Shown: positions 1-9,094, numbered from the stretch's first letter. The stretch is 64,000 nucleotides of DNA from Desulfovibrio mangrovi (GCF_026230175.1 NZ_CP104208.1:1302001-1366000); one strand, 5' to 3'. Notes: generated by a model from the letters alone, not told the origin. Numbers and translations: made by a program.

Positions 1-1384
1 TGCCGGAGCCCGTTCGCCGCCCGACGTGCACAGCCTGCACGCCGTCCACGTTAAAACCGCTTTCACGCATCCTCGCGGCTATGTCATTTGCCGCCACGAC
101 AAGCTCCCAACGCATGTCGCGGGCACGGTTCGAAATCTCGTCGTGTTGCACCCGATAGTACGGCATATCCGCCGTCCACACCTGACTATCATCCTCAAGC
201 ACCCCGCCGCTGTGCGAATGAAAATAGCTGAGCACCACCCTGCCGCCAAACTGCAGCGCCATGCCGCGGGTCTGCCGCACGGCAGCACGGGTTTGCCGGT
301 TCCCCATGGCAAGGCCGCCGTATACCTGAAAGCCTGTGTCCGCCGCAACGTCATAGGCTTTTTCCTGTGATCTTCCTGCCAGATACAAGGCGTAGGATCG
401 CGCCGCCACGGTCTGCGCCTGCAACGCCGCAGGAGAAAAAGACGCAGGCATCTCCGCTGGCAACACTCCCTCAAGATAGCTTTCCATTCCCAACGTATTG
501 ACCACGAGCACCTGCCCGCCTTGCGCAAGCAGAGAAAGGGCTCCGCCGTACTCCGCAGGAGAATTGCCCAGCTTCATGCGTTGGTTCTGCGCAAGGAGGA
601 ATGAAGCCGCCTTGCCCGCAGGCCGACCGTCAAGCAACAACGCTCCCTGCCTGACTGCGCAATGGTGCGAACCAGCCTGAAGCACCACACCACCCTGCTG
701 AAGGGCAACCGGCGCGGAAAGATGAAACGTGAGATCAGAGGCGCGGGCAATGGCCACCCTGAGGACTGGCTCCCCTTTGAGGGGCTGCAGACTCCCTTCA
801 CCACCCTGCAAGGCGTCCTGCCCAACCTTGGGGGAAGTTTCTGTACGCATTCGTTCCAGCATGAAAAGAGCTGTCTCACGGCGATCTGCCTTGGGGTAGC
901 GCAACAGGTAGGTCTGGAAGGTAGCGCGGGCTTCCGGCAGACGCTCCTGCTCGTACAGAATCATGCCCGCATTGAAATAGGCGTTCTCCAACACCGGAAG
1001 CGCGGGGTGCACACGCATGGCGGCACCATAGGCTGCAAGCGCCTCGTCCGGTTGTCCGAGAAACAAGGAGTAGATGTCTCCCATGCGGACAAGAGCCTCC
1101 GCACGGTCTTCGGGGCGCGTGCTGAACGTCTGGATCATATTCCACGTATCCACGCATTCCAGCAGATCACCGGAATCGAGCAGATGTGCCGCGCGAGTCT
1201 TGAGGGGGACAGGATCGAAGGAAAAGGCCAGAACAGGGGAGGCATTCAGAAGCGTGATGACCATCAGAACCGGGAGGCAAAACGGGACAAACAAGCACTG
1301 TTTGATAAAAGGGAGCAGAAGCGCAAGGCCGGAACGTCCGCCCTCACTCTGTTCATCTGATTGCCGCAGTTCAGATACCTTCAT
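1..1384 (-). CDS. SpoIID/LytB-domain protein with N-terminal TPR-like region (3' end outside window)
   Basis: The frame is open from an ATG at 1384 to the window edge (461 codons), so the C-terminus is missing. The start has a good ribosome site, AGGAAAGGAGC. Residues about 20-53 form a hydrophobic signal/anchor. Residues about 60-180 are helical and TPR-like. Residues about 205 onward match the SpoIID/LytB domain, including GMESYLEGVLPAEMP (299-313), AQTVAARSYAL (323-333) and SHSGG (390-394). In the SpoIID family this domain is a peptidoglycan lytic transglycosylase, and Glu311 sits where the catalytic Glu is expected. The protein is probably exported and acts on cell-wall glycan. It lies 84 bp downstream of miaA and is probably the last visible gene of that operon. 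The family assignment is firm; the substrate (denuded glycan in spore-formers) is not established here. Confidence 0.9.
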   Translation of the reverse strand, partial: MKVSELRQSDEQSEGGRSGLALLLPFIKQCLFVPFCLPVLMVITLLNASPVLAFSFDPVPLKTRAAHLLDSGDLLECVDTWNMIQTFSTRPEDRAEALVRMGDIYSLFLGQPDEALAAYGAAMRVHPALPVLENAYFNAGMILYEQERLPEARATFQTYLLRYPKADRRETALFMLERMRTETSPKVGQDALQGGEGSLQPLKGEPVLRVAIARASDLTFHLSAPVALQQGGVVLQAGSHHCAVRQGALLLDGRPAGKAASFLLAQNQRMKLGNSPAEYGGALSLLAQGGQVLVVNTLGMESYLEGVLPAEMPASFSPAALQAQTVAARSYALYLAGRSQEKAYDVAADTGFQVYGGLAMGNRQTRAAVRQTRGMALQFGGRVVLSYFHSHSGGVLEDDSQVWTADMPYYRVQHDEISNRARDMRWELVVAANDIAARMRESGFNVDGVQAVHVGRRTGSG

Positions 1385-1468
1385 TGCCGCTCCTTTCCTG
1401 CCCTCACGACCCTCAGGGCTCACAGCCCATCAAGCGTCCGGACTACGCGCAACGCACCTGCAAGCCCC

Positions 1469-2392
1469 CTACCCGTGTTGCTCCAAAAATTTCTCCACCA
1501 GTTCATCCATGACGGCAAAATCCAAGGCCCCCACCCAGTTGATTTCCGCATCGCGCCGGAACCATGTCAGCTGCCGTTTTGCATACGCGCGCGTGTTCTT
1601 CAGCCAGAGCGCCTTGCATTCTTCCAAGGTCAGTTCGCCGGTCAGATGGCGGTAAACTTCCGCACAACCAATGCCGGACCACCCCGGAGCCTCAGGATTA
1701 TCACAGTGCTGACGGGCAAGTCTCCCCTCTTCCAGCGCCCCGAGTTCCAGCATGATATCAATACGCCTGCCCAGCAACGGAGTCAGCTCATCCAACGTGG
1801 TATGAACGCCCAGCCGAAGCCCCACATAGGGCGTTGGCTCCATGGGCTGCGCGTGCCACCAGCTGAAGGTCTTCCCCGTTCCCTCATGGACTTCAAGGGC
1901 ACGGCAGATACGCTGACGGTCATTGGGGTGAATTTTTGCGGCATAGTCAGGATCAATGGAGGCCAGACGGGCATGCAGCGCTTCCGGTCCGTGCAGATCG
2001 CACTCTTGTTCGAAACGCACCATGAGTTCGGGATCCACCTGCGGAATTGCGGCAAGGCCTTCCAGCAGCGCCTTCAGATACAGGCCGGTCCCACCCACGA
2101 GCAACGGCAGGCGGCCTTCCGCACGGGTCTGCGCAATGGCCTCGGAGGCCATATCCATGAAGCGTCCTGCGGAAATCTTCTCTTCCGTAGCCAGAAAGCC
2201 GTAGCCCCTGTGCGGGCAACGGGCCTGTTCCTCGGGAGAAGGCTGAGCCGTGATGATGGGAAAATCACGATAGACCTGACGGGAATCCAGGTTCACCACA
2301 CTTCCGGCAAAGCGCTCTGCCAGATGCAATGAGGCCGCTGTCTTGCCGGCCCCGGTGGGGCCGACAAGGCATATAACGGGAATTTGTGTCAT
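1469..2392 (-). CDS. miaA: tRNA dimethylallyltransferase MiaA
   Basis: This enzyme transfers a dimethylallyl group to N6 of A37 in tRNAs reading UNN codons, the first step to ms2i6A. The 307-residue product opens with the P-loop GPTGAGKT (about residues 11-18). Other family signatures are NLDSRQVYRDFPIITAQPS, the VGGTGLYLKALLEGL block and RICRALEVHEGTGK. The C-terminus has the KNTRAYAKRQLTWFRR motif, which is the tRNA-binding end of MiaA. The length is typical. It begins 10 bp after coaD on the same strand, so it is co-transcribed. The Shine-Dalgarno sequence is weak, which suggests translational coupling to coaD. Confidence 0.97.
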   Translation of the reverse strand: MTQIPVICLVGPTGAGKTAASLHLAERFAGSVVNLDSRQVYRDFPIITAQPSPEEQARCPHRGYGFLATEEKISAGRFMDMASEAIAQTRAEGRLPLLVGGTGLYLKALLEGLAAIPQVDPELMVRFEQECDLHGPEALHARLASIDPDYAAKIHPNDRQRICRALEVHEGTGKTFSWWHAQPMEPTPYVGLRLGVHTTLDELTPLLGRRIDIMLELGALEEGRLARQHCDNPEAPGWSGIGCAEVYRHLTGELTLEECKALWLKNTRAYAKRQLTWFRRDAEINWVGALDFAVMDELVEKFLEQHG

Positions 2393-2402
2393 GATACTGA
2401 AA

Positions 2403-2915
2403 CTACATATTCAACGGATAAGGATACCCGTACTTTTCGCGCAGCTTGCGATAGACATTGTCCGGCACCAGTCCCTTGATGTCTCCACCGAGCTTGGCCG
2501 CAGCCTTGACGATGGTGGAGCTGATGTAGAGCCACTGGTAGTCGGTCATGAGGAACACGGTCTGGATGTGCCGCTTGAGCTTGCGGTTCATGAGCGCAAG
2601 CTGGAATTCGTATTCGAAATCGGAAACAGCCCGCAACCCGCGCAGAATCACGCAGGCCCCGCGGCGTTCCACATAATCCACAAGCAGGCCGGAAAAAGGC
2701 TCGACGGTGATGTTGTCATCCCCCTTGAACACCTCTTCCGCCATGGCCACGCGCTCGGTAATGGAGAACAGCGGCGACTTGGGGGTATCATTGGCAACAG
2801 CGACAATGACCTTGTCGAATATACGACGGCCACGCTTGATCAAGCTCACGTGTCCGTTGGTCAACGGATCGAAGGTGCCGGGATAGACGGCTATCCGTTC
2901 TCCTTGGCGGTCCAT
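2403..2915 (-). CDS. coaD: Phosphopantetheine adenylyltransferase CoaD
   Basis: CoaD makes dephospho-CoA from 4'-phosphopantetheine and ATP, the penultimate step of coenzyme A synthesis. The nucleotidyltransferase motifs are YPGTFDPLTNGH near the N-terminus (the TxGH element), LRGLRAVSDFEYE in the middle, and the ISSTIVK motif near residue 130. The ATG at 2915 is preferred over the upstream in-frame start at 3017 because conserved sequence begins right after it and gives 170 residues, close to the usual 160. This start lies inside the 3' end of rsmD (25-bp overlap), implying coupled translation. Confidence 0.96.
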   Translation of the reverse strand: MDRQGERIAVYPGTFDPLTNGHVSLIKRGRRIFDKVIVAVANDTPKSPLFSITERVAMAEEVFKGDDNITVEPFSGLLVDYVERRGACVILRGLRAVSDFEYEFQLALMNRKLKRHIQTVFLMTDYQWLYISSTIVKAAAKLGGDIKGLVPDNVYRKLREKYGYPYPLNM

Positions 2916-3463
2916 AGCAATATCCTTGTCTGCCCGTAGGCCCTGTTGGCGATGAGTTCCAGATCTGGATGTTCGGCTTCCGGCGGCAGCGGGAGCTTGG
3001 ACTCCACTTCCGCACAAATGAATCCGCCTTCGGCCAGCCAGCCGAAACGGAGCACAGCCTTGAGTGCCGGCGTCAGGAAGTTGAACCCGTACGGCGGGTC
3101 TATGAAAATGAGATCAAACGGTTCCGCGGCACGCTTGCTCACGACATTCTTCATGTCTTCCGCAAACACGCGGTAACGGTGCGGGGCAACGCCCAGCTTC
3201 ACGGCATTTTCCGAGATGAGGGCCGCCGCCTTCTTGTTCATTTCCACAAACCAGCCCTCTTCCGCACCGCGGCTGAGCGCCTCGAAAGTCAGCGCGCCGC
3301 TTCCGGCAAAGAGGTCCAGTACACGTATGTCAGGCCAGTAGAGGCCCCGTGCCTCCAGCATGGAGAAAATGGCCTGCCGCACTTTTGATGTGGCAGGCCG
3401 ATAGCCCGGCCCTTCCGTGGTTTTGAGGCTTCTGCCTCCATATTCACCAGCAATGATTCGCAT
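2891..3463 (-). CDS. rsmD: 16S rRNA (guanine(966)-N(2))-methyltransferase RsmD
   Basis: This SAM-dependent enzyme methylates G966 of 16S rRNA in the assembled small subunit. The 190-residue product starts MRIIAGEYGGR, has the conserved RPATSKVRQAIFSML block, the SAM-binding motif VLDLFAGSGALTFEALSRGA and the N-methyltransferase motif DPPY. The gene lies 15 bp after the metallo-hydrolase stop and overlaps coaD by 25 bp. An rsmD-coaD pairing is common in bacteria, which supports both calls. Confidence 0.96.
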   Translation of the reverse strand: MRIIAGEYGGRSLKTTEGPGYRPATSKVRQAIFSMLEARGLYWPDIRVLDLFAGSGALTFEALSRGAEEGWFVEMNKKAAALISENAVKLGVAPHRYRVFAEDMKNVVSKRAAEPFDLIFIDPPYGFNFLTPALKAVLRFGWLAEGGFICAEVESKLPLPPEAEHPDLELIANRAYGQTRILLWTAKENG

Positions 3464-3478
3464 GTAATCTGCAGTCCG

Positions 3479-5086
3479 CTATACCTGAGACAGGAAACTC
3501 AGGATTTCGCTATTCAGTTCAACAAGACGGTCGCGTATTTCGACCTGTTCCATCCAATCTTTCTCTTCAACCCTTTCAAGACGCTTGCGCAACTGAGCCA
3601 TCTTGGCCTCGGTTTCCCCGATGAGGAACATCCAGTCCACTCTGGGCTGGGCGCGCAGCTTGTCCACCACGGCTTCCACAATCCTGCCGGGCTTCAGCGT
3701 AAGCTCTTCAAGGTAGTCGGGAATGTGCACGGTAAGGTTAAACTGCTCTTCGAGCAGGCCGCCAAGGGTCTGCTGCGACAATTCTTCACCATGCACCAAA
3801 AAAACTTCCATTTCGGGACGGGCGATGTTTTTGACCCAATCCAGAATCTGGCTCTGGCCCGCATGCCCCGAGAATCCGCCAATGGTAAACACCTTTGCGC
3901 GGATGGCAACATCTTCATTGAACAAACGCACTGTTTCAGCGCCATCAACGATCTTGCGGCCCGGAGTGCCTTGCCCCTGATAGCCCACGAACACGATGGA
4001 AGCGCCTTCTTTCCAGATGTTGTGACGCAGGTGGTGCTTCACACGACCGGCGTTACACATGCCGCTTGCGGAAATGATAATCGCAGGCCCTTCCATGGTG
4101 TTCAACGCCGTTGATTCATGTGTCTTCTGCGTGAAGCGCAGGTTAGGCAGATCAAGCGGGTCTTCGCCGGACTCGATGATCTTTTGCAAATCATCATCCA
4201 TATATTTTGGATGCTTGCGGAAAATTTCCGTAGCACGGATGGCCAGAGGACTGTCCAGATAAATGGGCATATCCTTGGGCATCTTGCCTTCTTTTTCCAG
4301 CAGATAGAGCGTGTAGAGCACTTCCTGTGTACGTTCCACGGCAAATGCGGGAATGATGACCTTTTCACCGTGCCCGTAACTGTAGGCAATGGCTTCGGCC
4401 AGTTCCACACGGCTGGTGTTGCTATCCTTGTGATTGCGGTCGCCGTAGGTGGATTCGAGGAAAAGGTAATCGGCAATACCGGGCTGATCGGGATCATTCA
4501 CCATCAGCTGATTGGGACGCCCGAGGTCGCCGGAGAAAATCATGCGCGTGCTGTCGCCGTTTTCCTTCACATGCACTTCAAGAAAGGCGGAACCGAGAAT
4601 GTGTCCGGCGTCACGGTAGGTGACTTTAACGCCGGGGCAGGGTTCGAAGGACTTATTGTATTCCACCGTTTCAAAAAAACGGGAAACACGGGCAGCATCA
4701 TCCTGCGTATAAAGCGGCTCAACGGGCTTTTTGCCCTTTCGGCTCTGCTTCTTGGTATTCCAGTCCGCTTCCATCTCCTGAATATGCGCGCTGTCCTGCA
4801 GCATAATTTCCAGAAGATCGCGGGTAGGCTCGGTGCAATACACCTTACCCTTGAAGCCCATGCGCGCCATGCGGGGCAGCAGGCCGGTGTGATCTATGTG
4901 AGCATGCGTTACCAGAAAGAAATCTACCCTCTCCGGTGCATATATATCAGTGTCAACGTTACGTTTTTCAATTTCCTTGTTGCCCTGATGCATACCGCAG
5001 TCAATGGCAAATCGCGCGTCGCCAGCCTCAATCATGTAGCAGGAGCCAGTAACAGTCTGTGCAGCTCCGAGAAACTGTATCTTCAT
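3479..5086 (-). CDS. MBL-fold beta-CASP RNA metallo-hydrolase
   Basis: The 535-residue protein is a metallo-beta-lactamase-fold hydrolase of the beta-CASP (CPSF/Ysh1-like) class, whose studied members are Zn-dependent ribonucleases. The metal motif HAHIDH is at residues 61-66. Further signatures are DAGHILGSA, SGDLGRPNQLMV, ESTYGDRNHKD, IIPAFAVERTQEVLY and ISASGMCNAGRVKHHL, then FSGHAGQSQILDWV and VHGEE, which are the late beta-CASP histidine motifs. A helical tail of about 80 residues follows the catalytic region. It is the first gene of the minus-strand operon leading to rsmD and coaD, which fits a role in RNA metabolism. It could be an exo- or endonuclease; the sequence does not decide. 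Confidence 0.93.
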   Translation of the reverse strand: MKIQFLGAAQTVTGSCYMIEAGDARFAIDCGMHQGNKEIEKRNVDTDIYAPERVDFFLVTHAHIDHTGLLPRMARMGFKGKVYCTEPTRDLLEIMLQDSAHIQEMEADWNTKKQSRKGKKPVEPLYTQDDAARVSRFFETVEYNKSFEPCPGVKVTYRDAGHILGSAFLEVHVKENGDSTRMIFSGDLGRPNQLMVNDPDQPGIADYLFLESTYGDRNHKDSNTSRVELAEAIAYSYGHGEKVIIPAFAVERTQEVLYTLYLLEKEGKMPKDMPIYLDSPLAIRATEIFRKHPKYMDDDLQKIIESGEDPLDLPNLRFTQKTHESTALNTMEGPAIIISASGMCNAGRVKHHLRHNIWKEGASIVFVGYQGQGTPGRKIVDGAETVRLFNEDVAIRAKVFTIGGFSGHAGQSQILDWVKNIARPEMEVFLVHGEELSQQTLGGLLEEQFNLTVHIPDYLEELTLKPGRIVEAVVDKLRAQPRVDWMFLIGETEAKMAQLRKRLERVEEKDWMEQVEIRDRLVELNSEILSFLSQV

Positions 5087-5290
5087 GCACGTCTCACAGT
5101 AACAGGTTGGACAGTCGGGTTACTCCAGCATCGCAAATGGAGTTCACTATGGCTGCAGATTCCCCCAAGCGCAAGCAATTTCCACCCGTTGCGCCCGTTG
5201 CCGGAAACCCCTATACTTGTCGTGCGATCATGCTCTTACACCCTGTTCCGCCCATTCGCAGCAATCATTCGAGCACCTACAGGAGCCAAT

Positions 5291-5947
5291 ATGCCATCGT
5301 CCAAGCAGTATGTCATAGACAGTCTTTCCATCAAGGAATCGTGGCGACTCTTCAAGATCATGTCCGAACTGGTCGACGGATTCGAAACCCTGAGCGAACT
5401 TGAACAGTGCGTTTCCATTTTCGGCTCTGCCCGCGTCGCCCCGGACTCTCCGCTCTACAAGGAGACGGAAACGCTGGCCCGCATGCTTGTGGAAGCCGGT
5501 TACGGCGTCATCACCGGTGGCGGCCCCGGCCTCATGGAAGCAGGCAACAAGGGCGCCGCATCCGTGAATGGCACCTCCGTGGGCCTGCACATTCACCTGC
5601 CCATGGAACAGCACACCAACAACTACATGAACGTGCGCTGCAACTTCCGCTACTTCTTCGTACGCAAACTGATGTTCATCAAGTATGCCATGGCCTACGT
5701 GGTCATGCCCGGCGGCATCGGCACCCTTGACGAACTGACGGAAGCCTTTGTTCTCACCCAGACCAACCGCATAAAGCCCTTCCCCATCATCCTCTACAAG
5801 AGCGAATTCTGGAGCGGCCTGCTGGACTGGGTGAGGGACCAGATGGTCAGCGGCGGCTACATCAGTGAAAAGGAACTGGATCTGATCACCATCATGGACA
5901 CTCCCGAAGAGGTGGTCGCCCACATCAAAAAGCACGTCATCATCTAA
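5291..5947 (+). CDS. LOG family protein (TIGR00730-type Rossmann-fold protein)
   Basis: The 218-residue protein carries both LOG signatures: GGGPGLMEAGNKGA and PGGIGTLDE. In characterised LOG proteins these bind the nucleotide and catalyse phosphoribohydrolase cleavage of cytokinin-type or AMP-like nucleotides. The start at 5291 is fixed by AGGAGCCAAT directly upstream; the frame stays open far to the left, but that part lies antisense to the metallo-hydrolase gene. It ends 4 bp before tadA, so the two are co-transcribed. The substrate in this organism is unknown. A link to MiaA-modified tRNA breakdown products is conceivable because i6A nucleotides are LOG substrates in other organisms, but that is inference. 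Confidence 0.9.
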   Translation: MPSSKQYVIDSLSIKESWRLFKIMSELVDGFETLSELEQCVSIFGSARVAPDSPLYKETETLARMLVEAGYGVITGGGPGLMEAGNKGAASVNGTSVGLHIHLPMEQHTNNYMNVRCNFRYFFVRKLMFIKYAMAYVVMPGGIGTLDELTEAFVLTQTNRIKPFPIILYKSEFWSGLLDWVRDQMVSGGYISEKELDLITIMDTPEEVVAHIKKHVII

Positions 5948-5951
5948 CCGC

Positions 5952-6503
5952 ATGACCACACGCAGGGAATTGGAACACCGCTTTTCGGAGCTCACCACGC
6001 TTCCTCAGGGATGGGATTCATGGGAAGCCCTGATGCGCCTCGCCATGGAGGAAGCCGACATGGCGGAAGCACTGGGCGAAGTGCCCGTGGGAGCTGTGCT
6101 GGTAGCGCCGGACGGCAGTGTCATTGCCAAGGGACACAACAGAACCATCACCGCCAACGACCCGACAGCGCACGCAGAGATTCTCGCCCTGCGCAGTGCT
6201 GCGACTGCCATGCAAAACTATCGGGTGGAAGATGCCGTGCTGGTGGTAACGCTGGAACCCTGTCTCATGTGTACCGGCGCCATGGTTCATGCGCGCGTCA
6301 GAGGCATTGTCTACGGCACCACCGACCCCAAGACCGGAGTGCTTTCCTCGCAGATGGCGGCACTGGAACTCCCCTTCCACAACCACGCCATCTGGCACAA
6401 GGGCGGTGTGCTGGCGGATGAATGCAGCGCGCAACTCTCGGCCTTTTTCAAAAGGCGACGAGAGGAACACCGGCAGCGCAAAAGCGAAATAGTCACAGAA
6501 TGA
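5952..6503 (+). CDS. tadA: tRNA-specific adenosine deaminase TadA
   Basis: TadA deaminates A34 to inosine in the wobble position of tRNA-Arg(ACG). The Zn-deaminase motifs are HAEILAL (catalytic HAE) and EPCLMCTGAMVHARV (PCxxC). The product is 183 residues, slightly longer than typical because of an N-terminal extension of about 25 residues before the first conserved block and a basic tail (KRRREEHRQRK). Some cytidine/guanine deaminases share the fold, but the length and the PCLMC/GAM sequence favour TadA. It is coupled to the LOG gene and followed by a hairpin terminator. Confidence 0.94.
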   Translation: MTTRRELEHRFSELTTLPQGWDSWEALMRLAMEEADMAEALGEVPVGAVLVAPDGSVIAKGHNRTITANDPTAHAEILALRSAATAMQNYRVEDAVLVVTLEPCLMCTGAMVHARVRGIVYGTTDPKTGVLSSQMAALELPFHNHAIWHKGGVLADECSAQLSAFFKRRREEHRQRKSEIVTE

Positions 6504-6509
6504 ACCAAC

Positions 6510-6541
6510 GCCCTCCGGCACATCGCCAGAGGGCATTTTTC
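6510..6541 (+). terminator. Rho-independent terminator after tadA
   Basis: GCCCTC and GAGGGC form the stem ends around a short loop, followed by ATTTTT. Confidence 0.85.
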
Positions 6542-6696
6542 TATCCTGAACCGCCCCCCTCCATCTGCTGCAGCCTTCGATAATAAAAAGAATTCTCTCC
6601 AACATCATTGTCTATAATGGTCTCTGGCATCGTGATATGTATAAAAATGAGAGATTCTCCAGATTTCCTGTCACCATGTGCCGCATCGGAGGAGCA

Positions 6697-7989
6697 ATGG
6701 ACATTCAGATTTCACGCACCGAACTTGTCAGAACACTCGCTGCCACGCAGGATCTTGTCTGCCCTGTCGTTGCCGGACACGGCAAACGCGTCGCCGTTTT
6801 CTCATCGCTCATCGCCGAGGCACTGGGCTATTCGCAAGCCGAACGGGAACGGCTCATTCTCGCTGCCGAGCTGCACGACATCGGCTGTTTCACCCTGTCG
6901 ATAAAGGAAAAACAGGACCTGCATGCCTTCGATGTCCTCGCTCCGGAAAAGCACTGCGCGGTCGGATACATCCTTCTCAGCCAAAGTGCCATGTTCAATG
7001 ACATATCCCGGACGGTGCTGCACCATCACGCCCGATGGGATGCTACCAAGGGATTCGACATTGAGGGCAACCCCATTCCCCTGGATGCCTACATCATCCA
7101 CCTCGCCGACAGAATCGACATAAGCATTACGGACAAGCATCAAATTCTATCCATCAAAGACAAGATCAGCGAAAACATCATCAGCCAGTCGGGAACGCTC
7201 TTTTCACCCCGCGTCGTCCGTGCCTTTGAAGACGCATCCGCACGGGACGCCTTCTGGCTGCTCGGCGTGCATTACGAGCACAGCAACCACACCATTCGGG
7301 AAACAGGCGAATTGCTCTCGAACAAAGAACTCATTGAGCTTGCGGACATTCTCACGCTTGCCATCGACTACAAGTCGCGATTTACCTCCACCCACTCATC
7401 AGGCGTAGCCGCCTCGGCTGTAAAACTCGGAACATTGGCCGGTCTGGAGGACACCCTGCCTCTGCGGCTTGCCGCCCAGTTGCATGATCTGGGCAAACTG
7501 GTTGTACCCAACGAGATTCTGGAAAAGAACGGCCCCCTTTCCGATGAAGAACGGGCAATCATAGAAACGCACCCCTTCTACACATACAGCATGCTGAACC
7601 AAGCCAAGGGGCTGAAAGAGATTGCCCGCACCGCTTCGCTGCATCAGGAAAAACTGAACGGAACCGGTTATCCTTTTAAACCAGTACCTGAAGAATATGA
7701 TATCCCTGCGCGCATTCTCGCCATAAGCGACATCTTCACGGCACTCACGGAAGACCGCCCCTACCGTAGCGGGCTTTGCGAAGGCGAGGTGCTTGCAATC
7801 ATGCGCAAGATGGCCGAAGAGCTGCATCTGGATCCTGAAATCTTCACTCTGGTGGAGAAGAACTTCCAGCAGCTGAACGCAGTTCGCAAGGCCGCCCAGA
7901 TTGAAGCCACTAATCGATATGAAGAATTCTGGCAGGAGACCTCAGCCGTGATGGCATACATTCGCCCTGCATATCGACAGAACGCATGA
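6697..7989 (+). CDS. Tandem HD / HD-GYP domain protein (putative c-di-GMP phosphodiesterase)
   Basis: The 430-residue soluble protein has two HD domains. The first (about residues 10-180) has ELHDIGCF (HD at 60-61) and an HHHARWD triad region. The second (about 230-390) has QLHDLGKLVVPNEIL (HD at 263-264), HQEKLNGTGYPF and RILAISDIFTALTEDRPYR, the hallmarks of HD-GYP enzymes that hydrolyse cyclic di-GMP. The canonical HHE..DGTGYP is here HQE..NGTGYP. The ATG at 6697 is preferred over upstream starts because GGAGGAG lies just before it. No receiver or membrane segment is seen, so the N-terminal HD domain is probably the sensory or regulatory half. It stands alone after the tadA terminator. Confidence 0.85.
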   Translation: MDIQISRTELVRTLAATQDLVCPVVAGHGKRVAVFSSLIAEALGYSQAERERLILAAELHDIGCFTLSIKEKQDLHAFDVLAPEKHCAVGYILLSQSAMFNDISRTVLHHHARWDATKGFDIEGNPIPLDAYIIHLADRIDISITDKHQILSIKDKISENIISQSGTLFSPRVVRAFEDASARDAFWLLGVHYEHSNHTIRETGELLSNKELIELADILTLAIDYKSRFTSTHSSGVAASAVKLGTLAGLEDTLPLRLAAQLHDLGKLVVPNEILEKNGPLSDEERAIIETHPFYTYSMLNQAKGLKEIARTASLHQEKLNGTGYPFKPVPEEYDIPARILAISDIFTALTEDRPYRSGLCEGEVLAIMRKMAEELHLDPEIFTLVEKNFQQLNAVRKAAQIEATNRYEEFWQETSAVMAYIRPAYRQNA

Positions 7990-8024
7990 TAAACCGGACC
8001 GATCAACAGCGCTCATACAATTGA

Positions 8025-8056
8025 AAGGCGGGACACCCAAGTGCCCCGCCTTATCA
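8025..8056 (+). terminator. Terminator between convergent genes
   Basis: GGCGGG and CCCGCC pair across a 12-nt loop, followed by TTATCATT on the plus strand. The T tract is imperfect. It separates the HD-GYP gene from the convergent rhodanese gene and has a short A-rich flank for the other direction. Confidence 0.6.
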
Positions 8057-8112
8057 TTACCTCATCAAAAGCCAACGTCTCCTGTCCCGCTTGGCTCCTC
8101 GAACCCCGATCC

Positions 8113-8688
8113 CTATTGTTTTCTGCCCTCAGGCTCCGTCTTTACCGGGCACCCGCCGCCGCACAGGGGCACCCTGTTCCACGGCAACATGACCAGAACG
8201 CGCATCATGCCGCACACGCCGGTGAGTCCGGCAAAGACCATCCCGCCGCCCACAAACAACGGCAGGGCAAAGAAATACGGCGATGCCAGCAGGCCAAGCA
8301 AGGTAAAGAGCAGCACCATGGTTCCGGCAACCACAAGCACCTGCCGCTCAAGCGGAATGGCTTTGCGCCCCAACACCACAGGCAGACCTTCCTGCTTCCA
8401 AGCCACCATGCCGCCATCGAGCACGGCCACTTCCCCCACTTCACGCGCAAGCGCCGCAGCCGCATCTGCCGCCCGAATACCTGACCGGCACACCATGACA
8501 GGCAGCTTGCCCGCCCCGCCAAGCCCTTCCACGCGCTCGCGGCTCACTATGTCAAAGGGAAGGTACACGGAATCCGGCAGCCGTTCGGCAACCGCCTCGC
8601 CTGTAGTCCTCACATCAACCAGCACGGCCTTGCCCTGCTGAACCATATCGTACGCAGCCTTGGGGGATATTTTTGTTACAGTAGCCAT
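8113..8688 (-). CDS. Rhodanese-like domain protein with C-terminal membrane (DUF2892-type) region
   Basis: Residues about 1-110 are a rhodanese domain: VLVDVRTTGE, then the active-site loop CRSGIRA with the persulfide-carrying Cys, and VLDGGMVAWKQEGLPV. Residues about 115-170 contain two hydrophobic segments separated by GLLASPYFF, matching the inner-membrane YgaP/DUF2892 arrangement. The tail carries CGGGCP. The protein likely handles sulfane sulfur at the inner membrane, which would fit a sulfur-metabolising host. The start follows AGGAGATATCAT. A small hairpin (CTTCGC/GCGAAG) lies in the leader at about 8705-8720. Confidence 0.9.
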   Translation of the reverse strand: MATVTKISPKAAYDMVQQGKAVLVDVRTTGEAVAERLPDSVYLPFDIVSRERVEGLGGAGKLPVMVCRSGIRAADAAAALAREVGEVAVLDGGMVAWKQEGLPVVLGRKAIPLERQVLVVAGTMVLLFTLLGLLASPYFFALPLFVGGGMVFAGLTGVCGMMRVLVMLPWNRVPLCGGGCPVKTEPEGRKQ

Positions 8689-9094
8689 ATGATATCTCCT
8701 GCATCTTCGCCTGCGCGAAGCACGGGTTGCATATTGAAGAATGATAGAATTGCACCACCTTCAACATACCCCACCCGGGTCTTTTTTCAATATGTTTTGC
8801 ATAGTGCAGATACGCCCACATAAGACCTTGCTGAAAGGCCTATATTGCAACAGAGGGAACGACATACGAAGATGAGAAAGAGACAAGCACCACCGCTCAC
8901 AAACAGCAGGCCCCCATCGGGCATGGACAATGAACACTCCTTTCCGCCCCTCTACACACGCCCCGGACCAACGCTGTGTCGTAAGAGCTGTCGTCTCACC
9001 ACACTTTTCCGCTTGCGTGTGGACGTAAAATATCTTAGAAACCAAGTCCCTTTTGGTGACAGCGCATTCATTACGCCAAACCGAAGGACCATAC
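8689..9094. other. Intergenic region upstream of the rhodanese gene and tRNA-Ser
   Basis: About 400 bp without a supportable gene. Two overlapping open frames on opposite strands lack ribosome sites and family-like sequence. The left end holds the rhodanese ribosome site and leader hairpin. The right end should hold the tRNA promoter, but I could not identify convincing -35/-10 boxes. Confidence 0.6.

Noticed and set aside
4118-5290. Long plus-strand open frame continuous with the LOG gene
   Set aside because: It is the antisense shadow of the beta-CASP metallo-hydrolase; LOG starts at 5291 after a clear ribosome site.
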